The translations under genes were made by a program, and so were the position numbers. Shown piece by piece: positions 19,285-28,532 of a stretch of DNA of 64,000 nucleotides. The notes beneath the pieces were generated by a model that was given only the letters and a program-made list of their open reading frames with translations, was not told where the DNA came from and made no database searches. Source of the DNA: Mycobacterium kiyosense (GTDB lineage Bacteria; Actinomycetota; Actinomycetes; Mycobacteriales; Mycobacteriaceae); assembly GCA_021654635.1 (NCBI GenBank), contig AP025179.1, positions 4,774,001 through 4,838,000 on the forward strand, read 5' to 3'. The first letter of the stretch is position 1, and the number at the start of each line of letters is the position of its first letter.

Positions 19285-19295
19285 TTAGATTCTAA
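19285..19295. promoter_or_regulatory. Palindrome upstream of ppdK
   Basis: TTAGA-T-TCTAA, perfect 5-base arms, five bases upstream of the ppdK ATG and overlapping the TAG stop of the gene at 19292. It may separate ppdK control from the upstream gene. The half ATTAGATTC recurs at 20674-20681. Confidence 0.4.
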
Positions 19296-20433
19296 CCGAG
19301 TGCCCGGATAGCGGAACGGACCTCGTCGACGAAGACGTCGGGCTGTTCCAATGCGGCAAAGTGGCCGCCCTTGCTGACGGCGTTGTAGTAGCGGAGGTCG
19401 GTGAATCTGGTGCGTAGCCAGCGTTCGGTGACTCTGATGATTTCTTTCGGAAAGAGGCTGAAGGCGCTGGGCAGGGCGACCTCGGCAAACGAGCTGATCG
19501 CCGAGAAGCTTTCCCAATACAACCGGGCCGAGGAGGCGGCCGTGTTGGTCAGCCAATACAGCATCACATTGTCCAAAATGACATCGCGCGCCACGGCCTT
19601 CTCCGGATGTCCGTCACAATCCGTCCAGGCGTAGAACTTCTCGGTGATCCAAGCGAGCTGACCGACGGGCGAGTCGGCGAGCCCATACCCCAGCGTCTGC
19701 GGGCGGGTGGCCTGCTGCACGGCGTAGGCACCCTCCTGCTCCAGGTACGCCGGCAGTCCCCCCGACGGCCTGCTCGTCGGGGGGTGAGTTCACCGAGGCC
19801 GGCCAGCGCTTCGGGCGAAGCCAGCGCCATGTTGACGTGAATCCCGAGCAGCCCGGCCGGACGCTTGATGCCCATCGCCGTGGTCACGAAGGCGCCCCAG
19901 TCACCGCCCTGAGCGTAGTAGCCGTGATAGCCCAGGGCGGCCATCAGTTCATCCCACGCGTCGGCGATTCGCTCGATGCCCACGCCCGTTATCGTCGGCT
20001 TGGCACTGAACCCGTATCCCGGCAATGAGGGAATGACCACGTGGAAGGCGTCTTCGACCGCGCCACCGAACCGCTCCGGCTCGGTCAGCGGACCGATCAC
20101 GTCCAGGAACTCCAGCACCGAGCCCGGCCAGCCATGCGTCAGGATCAACGGCCGGGCACCGTCGTGCGGGGAGCGCACATGCAGAAAGTGGACCCCTAAA
20201 TCGCCGAGTGTCGCGTGGTAGTTCGGATAAGCATTGAGGCGCTCGGCGAGCCGGTTCATGTCGTAGTTCTCCGCCCAGTACCCGGCCAACTCGCGAACAT
20301 ACGACGACGGGATGCCCTGCGACCAGTCCGAGACGGTCTCGGCGTCCGGCCACCGGGTGCGCTTCAACCGCTCGCGCAGGTCGGCGATGTCGGGCTCGGA
20401 AATCGTGATACGGAGGTCGTGGATCTCGGCCAT
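19292..20433 (-). CDS. Epoxide hydrolase (two frameshifts)
   Basis: Alpha/beta-hydrolase of the microsomal/juvenile-hormone epoxide hydrolase type, about 379 residues after repair; opens epoxides to diols. The N-terminal EH domain (DLRERLKRTRWPDAET), the oxyanion motif HGWPGS (100-105), the nucleophile Asp178 in GGDWGA and the late catalytic His in SKGGHFAALEQP are all present. The middle is broken twice: one extra base in each of the runs 19758-19763 and 19779-19784. Removing both yields GELTPDEQAVGGLPAYLEQ and rejoins the lid domain. Last-codon region overlaps the putative ppdK operator. Confidence 0.88.
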
Positions 20434-20661
20434 TCCGACATTGCCTTCCCATTCGGGTTAACGATCGCTTGCCACCACGCACGCAGCCGATGGTTTGCGC
20501 TCTGCTGCAACGAGAATAGTTCGCTAAATGCGGTGGTCAAGAATTTTGGTTCACAAGTTCTCAGAAATATTCGCCGGACGGTGTGCCCGAGCGACGGCCC
20601 GCCCCGGCTCTGAGTCCGGTGCACGAGACTCCATCGACACAGCGGGTCTCATCCGATACGA

Positions 20662-20680
20662 TTTTAATGATAATTAGATT
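20662..20680. promoter_or_regulatory. AT-rich promoter/operator motif
   Basis: TTTTAATGATAATTAGATT in the 292-base divergent gap between the epoxide hydrolase (20433) and the FAD enzyme (20726), 46 bases before the latter. TAGATT fits a TANNNT -10 element for the plus strand. The rest of the gap shows nothing else I can name. Confidence 0.35.
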
Positions 20681-20725
20681 CACGCTGGGCGCAGCACGGC
20701 GCCCCACCGCACCGAAGGGCTGGTC

Positions 20726-22429
20726 ATGAAGGACGCTCCCGTACCACGTGAGGCAGACGTCGTCGTCGTCGGCTCGGGCCACAACGGGCTGGTCGCGGCC
20801 GCGTATCTGGCCAAGGCCGGGCTCGACGTTCTCGTCGTCGAAGCCGCACCCACCGCGGGCGGTATGACATCGACGAATCCCTTTGCCCCCGAGGCGCCCG
20901 AATACACGATCAACGAGGCGTCCATCCAGGCGTCGCTGTTCCGCACCACCACCATCGACCAGGACTTGGGCCTGTCCCGCCAGTACGGGCTGCGCCAGAC
21001 CGTCATCGATCCCGCACACTTCCAACTCGCGGCTGACGGCGCGTCCTTGGGCCTGTGGCGCGACCCCCGCAAGACCGCGGCCGAGCTGGAGTACTTCTCC
21101 AAGAAGGACGCTCGCGCGCTGCTGGAACTCTACGAAGTGATCGACGCCGCCGTCGAGATCGGCCTGCCGATGATGCAGACCAGCGTCACCGAGCCGGAGA
21201 TCAAGAACATCTTGAAGTCGGCTCGCGCGGTGCTGAAGAACCGTAAGCAACTAGCCGCTCTTGGCCGCTGGATGTCCAGTTCGCAGGCTGAGGCCGTCGA
21301 AGAGAGCTTCGAGCACGACATGATCCGCGCGCCGATGCTGTCGAGCCTGCCGTTCATGCCGTTCGACGCCGATATGTCCGGCTGGTCGTTGATCTACCTC
21401 GGTGTGCTGAGCAAGTACGGCGTGGCAATGTTCCACGGCGGCACCGGATCCTTGCCCAAAGCGCTGATCGGCGTGATCAAGGACAACCACGGCGACGTGA
21501 TAACCAACTCGCCCGTCGAGGAGCTGATCGTCACCAACAACCGGTGCACCGGGGTGCGCATCCGGGGCGGAGCCGAAATACGGGCCCGTCGCGCAGTGCT
21601 CACCGCGTGCAGCCCGAAGACCACGCTGACCAGGTTGTTGCCCCGCGGCGTGCTGGAGCCCAAGAAGCAGAATGCCGCCGACCACATTCCGACCCGCAAG
21701 CGGGGTATCGCCGACGCCAAGGTGAACGTGGCGCTGTCCGGGCGGGTCGACATGTCCAAACACGAGAAGTGGCGTGGCGACGGCATCGACATGCGACAGG
21801 CCTGCAACTGCTACCACACCTACGAGCAGGCCCTCGAAGCCGCACGTGCCTGTGTGCGCGGCAAGGTTCCCGACGCGATTCCGGGGCTGGCCCAGGTGAC
21901 CAACTCCTTCGACCCGTCGATGTCGCCGCCGGGTAAGGATCTGTGGTGGTTCTGGACCGGCCTGACCCCCTCTTACCCCGAGGACGGCTGGGACGTGGCC
22001 CGCAAGAAGATCACCGACAGCATCCTCAGAGACGCTGAGATCTACTACAAAGGCGTGGAAGACATGCAGGTCGCCGTCCGCCCGCTGGTGCTGCCCGACA
22101 TCGAGGAGCGGTTCTGGGCGATCGACGGTTCGGTCTATCACGTGGATCCGACCATCAGCCGGTTCGGCCCGAACAAGCCGGTGGCCGGCTTCGCCGGCTA
22201 CAAGACTCCCGTCGACGGCCTCTACCTCACCGGGTCGGGCACGCACCCGGTCGCCGGCATCAGCGGTATGCCCGGGCAGAACGCGGCACGCGTCATGCTC
22301 AAGCACCTCCGCCTCGAGGACAAGGGCGGCCGACTCGGCGTCCTCAAGGAGTTGGTGACGCGCCGTAAGAAGGTCGAGGCCGACCCGTACTCCAGCGGAC
22401 AGAACGACCCCTTCCCGGGCCAGTTATAG
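20726..22429 (+). CDS. Phytoene desaturase-like FAD-dependent oxidoreductase
   Basis: A 567-residue flavoprotein of the carotenoid desaturase/PYROXD2-like family. The dinucleotide-binding motif GSGHNGLVAAAYLAKAG (17-33) ends in the acidic EA that binds FAD ribose, followed by GGMTSTNPFAPE; the C-terminal FAD segment is GLYLTGSGTHPVAGISGMPG. Such enzymes desaturate or oxidise polyenes and other hydrophobic substrates, but members of this subgroup are mostly uncharacterised. GAAGGG lies six bases before ATG. Single gene, divergent from the epoxide hydrolase, ending at a hairpin. Its presence next to CrtC-like proteins hints at isoprenoid chemistry. Confidence 0.85.
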   Translation: MKDAPVPREADVVVVGSGHNGLVAAAYLAKAGLDVLVVEAAPTAGGMTSTNPFAPEAPEYTINEASIQASLFRTTTIDQDLGLSRQYGLRQTVIDPAHFQLAADGASLGLWRDPRKTAAELEYFSKKDARALLELYEVIDAAVEIGLPMMQTSVTEPEIKNILKSARAVLKNRKQLAALGRWMSSSQAEAVEESFEHDMIRAPMLSSLPFMPFDADMSGWSLIYLGVLSKYGVAMFHGGTGSLPKALIGVIKDNHGDVITNSPVEELIVTNNRCTGVRIRGGAEIRARRAVLTACSPKTTLTRLLPRGVLEPKKQNAADHIPTRKRGIADAKVNVALSGRVDMSKHEKWRGDGIDMRQACNCYHTYEQALEAARACVRGKVPDAIPGLAQVTNSFDPSMSPPGKDLWWFWTGLTPSYPEDGWDVARKKITDSILRDAEIYYKGVEDMQVAVRPLVLPDIEERFWAIDGSVYHVDPTISRFGPNKPVAGFAGYKTPVDGLYLTGSGTHPVAGISGMPGQNAARVMLKHLRLEDKGGRLGVLKELVTRRKKVEADPYSSGQNDPFPGQL

Positions 22430-22444
22430 CCGCGAAACCCCGCC

Positions 22445-22459
22445 CGGCAGCGGCTGCCG
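22445..22459. terminator. Hairpin between convergent genes
   Basis: CGGCAG-CGG-CTGCCG, perfect 6-base stem, 16 bases after the stop at 22429 and 11 bases from the end of the remnant at 22470. It lacks a clear U-run in either direction, so it is a plausible but not certain terminator. Confidence 0.45.
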
Positions 22460-22469
22460 TCGAATTCTT

Positions 22470-23007
22470 CTATTTACCAACCATTCTGGGTGCACCGGAC
22501 ACTCGAGTGACGGTGCCGCGGCTCCCGTCGACTCGAATCGTGTCCCCGTTTCGAATGAGTGCCGTTCCGGTTCGTACATTTGTGACGCCTGGCCAGCACA
22601 ACGGGATAGCGCATTGGGGTGTTCGGGGGAAGCGCGGTGATGTTGTCCGCGGTATCGCCGAGGATGTTGGCGGCCACTTCCGCGGCGTTGGTGCCGGGCA
22701 GTCCCGCGCCCACCGACAGGATCAGGTTCACGTTGAGCACGGCACGCCCGAATACGATACCGAGTGCGGTGTCATCGGGATCGTCGGTGACCTTTCGCCC
22801 CTGGGCGCGTGATATCACACCCATTTCCGCGTAGCTGCCCCGCACACTCCGCTCGAAGGGCCCAGTCCAGAACGTATATGTCAACGGGGTTAGCACGCCG
22901 GGCACCGCCTCGGCGACATTGCCTGTGGTCCACCAAGTTCGGCTGCTCGACGGCCGGTGGATGACGCCAGGATCGGTCGTGCTCCGCGTAACGGGTTCGG
23001 CGCTCAT
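22470..23007 (-). pseudogene. PEP-utilising / phosphotransferase-like remnant with internal deletion
   Basis: The first 140 or so codons match the short paralogues (WTTGNVAEAVPGVLTPLTYTFW, GAGLPGTNAAE, MRYPVVL). Immediately after, in another frame, come codons for GVTNVRTGTALIRNGDTIRV and DGSRGTVTRV, which match the last 30 residues of the same family (compare GTGLLRDGDRVRVDGG at the end of 7426). The whole acceptor domain and the phosphohistidine motif, about 365 codons, are gone, and the join is out of frame. The start overlaps the stop of the long paralogue at 23004 by 4 bases, so this was the downstream member of that operon. It is a genuine deletion, not a homopolymer error. Confidence 0.85.
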
Positions 23008-25613
23008 GCGGACGCCGGATCCACCCGCCGCACGATCTGGATCAGGCCGTTACCCCCGTCCAGCCGGATGACATCGCCGGTGCGCAGCATCCGCACCGCA
23101 TGCCCGGTGCTGACGACACAGGGGATGCCCAGTTCGCGAGCCACCACGGCCGTGTGGCTCATGACGCCGCCGATATCGGCGACCAGGCCGCCGGAGACGA
23201 ACATCAGTGACGCCCAACCGGGATCGGTATCGCGGGCGACCAGGATCTCTCCCGGCACAATCTCGCATGTGCCCGGGTCCAGCGCCACCCGCACCGGAGC
23301 CTCGACCACGCCGGGACTGGCGGCAACGCCGGAAATGGTCTCGGCGGCTGGATCGATCACGGGCTGGTCGACCACCGGTTCGGGTACCCCGACCCAGACG
23401 GCAGGCACATCCATCGAGGTATAGATCTGGTGGATCACGCGGCGCTGCGTGACGGCATCGCGGAAGCCCGCGGAATCGGCGCTCACGATCTCGTTCGCGG
23501 TCAACATGAACACGTCGTCGCGATGGTCGAGTACCCCGTCGGCCACCAGCAGGTCACCGAGATGGCGCGCCGCGGCCCGAATTACGTCGAAGTTCTGCAC
23601 AAACGCGCCTTTTCCTATCCCGCGCATCGGGACATAGCGGCGCGCGAGCTTGAGCAGCAACCGCGCGACCGGCCGCTTGACCGCGGGCACCCGCGCGATC
23701 AGCTCACGCTCGGCGGCTTCGCGGTCCGCGATCCGGCGACGCGCCGCGGCAGCGGGCGAATCTTCCTCGCGCAGGGAACGATACGTTTCGATCAGCCGGA
23801 TGACCGGCGCCGGATCCTCCCGCCAGGGCACCGACAACAGGTCCCCTTCAGCGGGCCCATGGAATCCATAGCGGTCGATGAACTGCGCTAGCGACATGCG
23901 GTCATGCGCGCACTCCCACAGGTCGACCAACACCTCGGTCTCCTCGTGCCCGCCGTGGCCGGCCATCAGGCGTTGCGGGTCGATACCGGCAGATTTCGCG
24001 AGTTTGACCAGCTGCTCGAAGGCGGGCTGAACCGCCCCGAACACCAGGGTGGTGTGATCGACGATGGTACGGCCCGTCCTCGGGATGGCCTCGGCGAGCA
24101 GCCGCCTGGTGGCGTCGGCGTCGAGCCCGGGTAACGTCCGCAGCGATTCCGACCAGTAGCTGCGAGCGTCAGCACGCTGCCCCGCAACGATCCGGGGATA
24201 TTTCACAAACGGCACCCACATGCGGCTCAGCACCCGCGGGTAATGACGGAACTGGCGACGACGTACGTACCCGTCGGGCACATAGCCGAAAATGTCCTTC
24301 GCGGTAGCCTCGCCGTTGCCGCCGGGGATGCGGTCGACCCAGTCGCAAAGCAGGTCAACGCGCAGTGCGCAGCGACCGAAATGAAAGCCGATGATGCGGT
24401 TGGCGCGGTCCGGTGTGTACCGGGCCTCCTCCGGCGACAACGCGCCAATCACCTTGAACGTCTCCCGGAACGCCAACTCGGCATGCTCCTCGAAAATCGA
24501 AGCGCCCAGCGGCGATTGCACTCCGGGGACCGCCTCGCCCGCATTGGTGGTGCTCCACGTCGCATCCGGCGGAGAACCGAAATTGGTCACACTGATTGCG
24601 CGCCAATGTGGTTCGGCGGCGCCGGGCGGGTCAGGACGGTTGCTCCACACCGTTTCCGGCCTGCCTTGTACCAGGTGCACTTCGCCGTAGGCGTCCACCG
24701 CCCACTCGATGTCCATCGGGCGTCCCGCGGCCTTCTCGATGCGCAGGCCGAGTTGCGCTATCCGCCGGGCCACTTCGTCGCTGATGCTCGGCGCGCTCCC
24801 CTCGTCGGGTGCAAGTTCGACCAGACGGACCGTGGAAGTGAGCCGATCGAAACGGTGCGCACGCGACTGGGCCGCGATCTCGCACCTGCTGATTTCGCCG
24901 GTGGCCTTGTCGATCCAGAACCTGTCGGTTTCGACATCGCCTTTGACGACGCCCTCCCCCAGCCCCAGCGCCGACTCGAGGTAGATCTGTGAGCGGTCGC
25001 CGGTGACAGGCTCGAGCGTCATCGCAACACCCGCGGCGGCCGCGGGCACCATGCGCTGCACCACGACGGCAATCGCGACGTCCTCCGGCGCGACACCCAC
25101 CCGCGCCCGATAGCCGATCGCCTGTGGCGTGAACAGGCTTGCCCAGCAACGGATTATCGAGCGCTCAACGGCCGCGCAGCCCACGACCCACAACTCCGTT
25201 TCCTGCTGGCCTGCGAACGATGCGTCCTCGCGGTCCTCGGCGATGGCACTCGAGCGAACCGCGACCGGTCCGGTACCCAGTCGCTCCCAGGCGGCCCGGA
25301 TCGCCGTCGTCACCTCACCGGGCAACGTCATGTCGGCGAACAACGACGCGATCTCCTCCGACGCATGCCGGTCGGCGGCGGGATCCCCGGTGCCGGCAAG
25401 GATCTCGGGCAGCATGGTATCGAGCCCGGCGGCTACGACCGCATTGCGGTATGCCGTTGTGGTGACCACGAATCCGTCGGGCACAGCGAGGTCGAGAGCC
25501 CTGAGGTCATACAGTCCGCGTGCCTTACCCCCGACGGCGCCGGCCATTTCCGGGGTGCACTCGTCGAGCCACAACACCGCCGCACCTGCAACCCTCGCCG
25601 GCTCCTTCGGCAT
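23004..25613 (-). CDS. PEP synthase / rifampicin phosphotransferase-like enzyme, full length
   Basis: An 869-residue three-domain enzyme, the only one of its group here with all parts. N-terminal ATP-grasp domain: GGKARGLYDLRALDLAVPDGF, VAVRSSAIAEDREDASFAGQ, DIEWAVD and VQGRPETVW. Middle acceptor domain begins at W-S-T-T-N-A-G-E-A-V-P-G-V-Q-S-P-L-G and includes GFHGPAEGD and VPWREDPAPVIRL. C-terminal mobile domain GGVMSHTAVVARELGIPCVV with His820. The architecture fits ATP-driven phosphorylation of a small hydroxyl compound through phosphohistidine; there is no PEP-binding barrel. Size and order are those of rifampicin phosphotransferase, but the resident substrate is unknown. Six bases after the lipocalin-like gene at 25620. 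Confidence 0.88.
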   Translation of the reverse strand: MPKEPARVAGAAVLWLDECTPEMAGAVGGKARGLYDLRALDLAVPDGFVVTTTAYRNAVVAAGLDTMLPEILAGTGDPAADRHASEEIASLFADMTLPGEVTTAIRAAWERLGTGPVAVRSSAIAEDREDASFAGQQETELWVVGCAAVERSIIRCWASLFTPQAIGYRARVGVAPEDVAIAVVVQRMVPAAAAGVAMTLEPVTGDRSQIYLESALGLGEGVVKGDVETDRFWIDKATGEISRCEIAAQSRAHRFDRLTSTVRLVELAPDEGSAPSISDEVARRIAQLGLRIEKAAGRPMDIEWAVDAYGEVHLVQGRPETVWSNRPDPPGAAEPHWRAISVTNFGSPPDATWSTTNAGEAVPGVQSPLGASIFEEHAELAFRETFKVIGALSPEEARYTPDRANRIIGFHFGRCALRVDLLCDWVDRIPGGNGEATAKDIFGYVPDGYVRRRQFRHYPRVLSRMWVPFVKYPRIVAGQRADARSYWSESLRTLPGLDADATRRLLAEAIPRTGRTIVDHTTLVFGAVQPAFEQLVKLAKSAGIDPQRLMAGHGGHEETEVLVDLWECAHDRMSLAQFIDRYGFHGPAEGDLLSVPWREDPAPVIRLIETYRSLREEDSPAAAARRRIADREAAERELIARVPAVKRPVARLLLKLARRYVPMRGIGKGAFVQNFDVIRAAARHLGDLLVADGVLDHRDDVFMLTANEIVSADSAGFRDAVTQRRVIHQIYTSMDVPAVWVGVPEPVVDQPVIDPAAETISGVAASPGVVEAPVRVALDPGTCEIVPGEILVARDTDPGWASLMFVSGGLVADIGGVMSHTAVVARELGIPCVVSTGHAVRMLRTGDVIRLDGGNGLIQIVRRVDPASA

Positions 25614-25619
25614 GGTCGA

Positions 25620-26615
25620 TCACAACTCGTCGACGGCGAACGTGGCGCGGGAGACGCGCGAGCGTTTGCAGCTGCGCTCGAGGTGCCCGTAGCCGACGAC
25701 TCCGGCCCCTGTGGTGAACCGCGCCGGACATTCCGCCAGAAACAGCGGTTCGCCGGGGGCACGCCAATCGAGCCCGTTGGCATTGTCGTTGAGTTCGGAG
25801 ATGGTGGCTGGAAGTGTGTGCAGCACTTCGACACTCCACTCCTCGCAGCGCCCGGACTCGGTGGTCACACCGAGCTCGAAGCGTTGCGGTGCACCCAGCA
25901 GCGAGCTGAGCCGGACCGCCTTGGCCTCGATGATCGGATCGGTTGCGCCGTCCTCGAGCAGCAAGGCACCCACCGTCGACGCCGGGGCGCCGTCCGGGGC
26001 ATCCACCAGAATCAACACCAGACCCAGATCGGGCAGCGGCGCGTTGACGAACACGTGCCCTCCGAAGCCATCCCAGGTCCGCACCCCGGACGAATGGTCG
26101 CCCCAGCCGGGGCCGTTCAGGCTCCACGTCTGCCCGTCGACAGTGAGCGAACCATGCACCCGGTACTGGTGCTGGGTGTGTACCTCGGCCCACTCCGCGG
26201 AATCCCCCGCATGGCTGAACGGCGACCACAGAGCACGAATCGGTTCGGCGTCGAGCTGCCAGGTCATGTAAACGCTGGCGCCCTGGCCCGCCGGGTAGTG
26301 CGCGAGCGCCGCCGTCGGCTGCCGTTCGGGAGCGCCGCGGAACGAACAGGTGGCCCCGCCGTCGGGTCTTCCGCGCAAGCTGCAAATGTGCGACGCGACG
26401 GTCCACTCGTCGGGATCGCTTCCCCACGAACGGTCGACCGCGAGCGTGCCGTCCGGCAAGTAGGCCACCGATTGGATCCACCACAGGTCGAGATCGTCAC
26501 GGTAACGTCCGGCGTGCAGGAACAGGCCGACCCGGTCGTCGTCATTCCAGCAGCCGAACCATTTGGTTTCGCTCCATGCCGCAACGTCGCGCTTCGGCAG
26601 CCGATTGGGAAACAC
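25620..26615 (-). CDS. DUF7064/DUF7065-like protein
   Basis: A 331-residue protein closest in this window to the one at 5433: both have A-x-W-S-E-T-x-W-x-G-C-W-N then LFLHAGR/LYLHAGR and W-W. The signature is the variant GPGWGDHSSGVRTW. The GTG at 26615 is chosen because it follows the repaired TAG stop of the upstream gene by two bases; without that repair the frame appears fused to the upstream gene for more than 100 codons, which is an artefact of the upstream indels. It precedes the full-length phosphotransferase-like gene by six bases. Confidence 0.75.
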   Translation of the reverse strand: MFPNRLPKRDVAAWSETKWFGCWNDDDRVGLFLHAGRYRDDLDLWWIQSVAYLPDGTLAVDRSWGSDPDEWTVASHICSLRGRPDGGATCSFRGAPERQPTAALAHYPAGQGASVYMTWQLDAEPIRALWSPFSHAGDSAEWAEVHTQHQYRVHGSLTVDGQTWSLNGPGWGDHSSGVRTWDGFGGHVFVNAPLPDLGLVLILVDAPDGAPASTVGALLLEDGATDPIIEAKAVRLSSLLGAPQRFELGVTTESGRCEEWSVEVLHTLPATISELNDNANGLDWRAPGEPLFLAECPARFTTGAGVVGYGHLERSCKRSRVSRATFAVDEL

Positions 26616-26617
26616 CG

Positions 26618-27723
26618 CTAGACCACGGCGCTGCGTAGGTCTTGGCGCCAGTTCAACGCCGGCCCGAATGACGGCAGCACCCCGGGGCCGCTCGCGACAA
26701 GGTGGGGGAATTGCCTGCAGACACGAGGCGATGACGCCGTGGTAGCCGGGGCTGCTTTGCAGATTCCCGAAGTCGTAGGCCAGCGGGGCATCGTCTGTCA
26801 GTGTCGTGCGCATGTCGATCGACATCCGAATCGATGGGGTGCCTTCGATCTCGGCGACCCAGTACTCGTTTTCGGCGACACCGTCGGGCAGCTCCGATGT
26901 CCCGACGAACCAGTGGTACTCCATCGTGAAAAAACGCCTCGTTACCGATGGAATCGACCCAGCCCTGAAAGCGGTGTACGACGCGGCCCAGAGTGCCCTT
27001 TTCGATCTTGGTGTGCAGCATGGTGACGTCAGTGGTCGCCGGCAGATACTCGTGGGTCTCCTCGACGCGGTCATAGCTGACGCCGAGTGTCTTCTCGACG
27101 GTGCGGCCGATCGCGTGCAGGAAGTTGGTGGAGATACCCGGTCCGATCGGGCTGGCCTCGGCCACCTCCACGGGTCCGCCGAAGCCGACGACGGCCAGCA
27201 GCTCGGCGGGCACCGCGTGACAGTCCCACAGCTCTTGCAGCCGAATGGTTTTGATGTCCGTGCAGATTCCGGTGATACCCATCAGCACCCGGTCGCTGAT
27301 CAGGTCGGGGTCGATGCCGGTGGCGTGGAAGGTCGAACCTCCCTTACTGCAGGCCTCGGCGAGGCGATCGCCGAAGCCGTCGGAGCGATAGAGCACGGCG
27401 TTGTGGTACGGCAGCGGAGTAACGACGTTGTGGCCGGCCGCCAGGATTGCGAGCAGCTCGGCGTCGGCGTTGTTGATGCCGAAGTCACGAGGCGTGTAGA
27501 TCACGCAGTCCGCCTCGACCGCGAGCAGGGCGTCGACATCATCGGTCGCGGTCACCCCGAGGGGGTTGATCCCGATCAGCTCGCCCGCGTCCTTGCCAAC
27601 CTTGCCGGCGGAGAAGGCGCGCAGGCCCACCAGCTCGAATGCCTCCAGCCGGGCGATCTCCCAAAGTGCAACGCCGCCAAGGCCGCCCGGGCCCCAAACG
27701 ATGACCTTGTAGCTCTCGCGCAT
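26618..27723 (-). CDS. Dihydrodipicolinate reductase-like NAD(P)-binding protein (two frameshifts)
   Basis: About 367 residues after repair. The N-terminal Rossmann motif VIVWGPGGLGGVALWEIARL and the block VEADCVIYTPRD place it in the DapB-like/amine dehydrogenase-like group common in mycobacteria, where it is not a lysine enzyme but an uncharacterised dehydrogenase. Extra bases in the runs 26929-26934 and 26704-26708 break the C-terminal half; repaired, it reads GNEAFFTMEYHWFVGTSELP, then QAIPHLVASGPGVLPSFGPA and ends LNWRQDLRSAVV at the TAG 26618-26620. First gene of the operon with 25620, 23004 and 22470; a palindrome at 27763 precedes it. Confidence 0.82.
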
Positions 27724-27762
27724 ACCGCTCCCCGTCCGACAACTCGCTGTCCAAATTAATTA

Positions 27763-27776
27763 TGAACGTGTGTTCA
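27763..27776. promoter_or_regulatory. TetR-type operator palindrome
   Basis: TGAAC-GTGT-GTTCA, perfect 5-base arms, 40 bases upstream of the start at 27723 and downstream of the TetR gene that ends at 27846. The most likely binder is that adjacent TetR protein. AT-rich CAAATTAATTATG just beside it could hold a -10 region. Confidence 0.55.
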
Positions 27777-27845
27777 GAGATACTGTGCTGCCGGTCACAT
27801 GTCAAGAGGGTGGAGCCGGAGATTACGCCCGGCGGTAACGGGCAA

Positions 27846-28532
27846 TCAGCTTTGCGTACGCAGCCCGGAGATCGCATCGAGCAACGCCTCGAGACCCGTC
27901 CGGAACGTGTCGTCGCCCGGTTCCTCGTTCTGAACGCGAGCCGCCGCGTGCAGATACGGAAACACATCCGGGCTCAAGTCACGGCGACGCTTCAATTCGG
28001 ATGCCCGGTGCGCGCGGGTGTGCGCCTGAAGCACGACGATGTCACCCACCGCGAGGGACACCAGCATATTCAACGCACGCAACTGATTCGGGGTCGAAAG
28101 CCCAGCGCCGGCAAGCGAACCGAGCAGGTGCTCGCGGATCGGGTCCATGGCCTCCGCGCCGACACCAGCGCCTACCAACGACACCGCTGCAGGTCGAGCC
28201 CGCAGTGCTGCATGAAAGGCGACCATGGTGTCGCGCAGCTCAGTACGCCAATTCCCGGACCGAACAATGCTGCGCATGACCGGCGCGAGTGCTCGCGCCA
28301 GGGCGGCCTCGACCATCGTCTGCTTGCTGTCGAAGTAGTTGTACAGCGTGCCGGGGCTGGCACCGAGACGGGCGGCGACCGCACGGACATTGAGACCCTC
28401 GAGTCCGTGCTCAGCGAGCAGCGATAGCGCTGCGTCGAGGACCTCGTCCTCGGTCAGCTTTCGTGGGGGGCCTGGTCGGACAGCGATGGACCCGCAGTCT
28501 AGTCCTGGATTGACAATGCGCCAGTGGGGCAC
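27846..28532 (-). CDS. TetR-family regulator
   Basis: A repressor of about 228 residues. The HTH region reads LTEDEVLDAALSLLAEHGLE, then NVRAVAARLGASPGTLYNYFDSKQTMVEAAL, with the typical L-Y-N-Y-F end of the recognition helix. The only in-frame ATG, at 28532, makes the gene overlap the ferredoxin gene by 34 bases; similarity starts about 20 residues later, so the true start is uncertain. It is the last gene of the minus-strand oxidation operon and lies just upstream of the operator at 27763 and the operon beginning at 27723. Confidence 0.82.
   Translation of the reverse strand: MPHWRIVNPGLDCGSIAVRPGPPRKLTEDEVLDAALSLLAEHGLEGLNVRAVAARLGASPGTLYNYFDSKQTMVEAALARALAPVMRSIVRSGNWRTELRDTMVAFHAALRARPAAVSLVGAGVGAEAMDPIREHLLGSLAGAGLSTPNQLRALNMLVSLAVGDIVVLQAHTRAHRASELKRRRDLSPDVFPYLHAAARVQNEEPGDDTFRTGLEALLDAISGLRTQS

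Noticed and set aside
25620..27074. A fusion of reductase-like C-terminus and lipocalin-like protein
   Set aside because: Caused by two extra bases in the reductase-like gene. Repair gives a stop at 26618 and a GTG start two bases later.
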